Shown: positions 5,887 through 5,889 of the stretch, piece after piece | Position numbering within the stretch: the stretch's first letter is position 1 | Layout of the letters: every line of letters begins with the position of its first letter | Assembly (NCBI GenBank): GCA_902783355.1 | Contig: CACZQQ010000070.1 | Location: forward strand, 1 to 5,889 | Length of the DNA stretch: 5,889 nt | Source of the DNA: an uncultured bacterium | GTDB taxonomy: Bacteria > Verrucomicrobiota > Lentisphaeria > Oligosphaerales > Oligosphaeraceae | Direction: 5' to 3' | Made by a program: the position numbers and the translations under genes | The notes under the pieces: model-generated | Database searches by the model: none | What the model was told of the DNA's origin: nothing | Seen by the model: only the letters and a program-made list of their open reading frames with translations

Positions 5887-5889
5887 ATG

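Overview
The window is a GC-rich bacterial segment in which all seven recognisable genes lie on the + strand with almost no space between them. Gaps are 3 to 4 bases or stop/start ATGA overlaps, and the only real gap (25 bases) precedes a thiD-type gene. This reads as one operon or a tightly packed gene string. A lipid A-type acyltransferase implies a Gram-negative envelope. The first gene is of the eukaryote-like UDP-N-acetylhexosamine pyrophosphorylase type. That, with the GC-rich style, would fit a PVC-group bacterium (Lentisphaerae, Verrucomicrobia or Kiritimatiellae), but this is a tentative guess.

Layout. 1-762: 3' part of a UDP-sugar pyrophosphorylase gene that begins before the window. 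767-1756: LpxL/HtrB-family acyltransferase. 1760-2470: histidine phosphatase (RHG family). 2467-3267: MBL-fold metallo-hydrolase of the RNase Z-like kind. 3264-3866: HAD hydrolase of the beta-phosphoglucomutase-like subfamily. 3892-4677: ThiD-type hydroxymethylpyrimidine (phosphate) kinase with the one strong Shine-Dalgarno site. 4674-5768: four-pass membrane protein with a C-terminal DUF3592-like domain. 5769-5889: non-coding, with two tandem GC-rich hairpin repeats, an A/T inverted repeat, and a promoter-like sequence with a perfect TATAAT at the right edge.

How the genes may work together. The first two fit cell-envelope biosynthesis: UDP-GlcNAc feeds both lipid A and peptidoglycan, and the acyltransferase family completes lipid A. 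The middle three are small hydrolases of unknown substrate, two of them from phosphatase superfamilies. ThiD belongs to thiamine biosynthesis or salvage. I see no single pathway linking all seven, so the string may be held together by co-transcription alone.

I found no defence system, mobile element, CRISPR array, tRNA or rRNA. The most unusual items are the structured 3' region, a 29-base alternating pyrimidine-purine tract inside the phosphatase gene, the unassigned hydrolase trio, and the two-part membrane protein.
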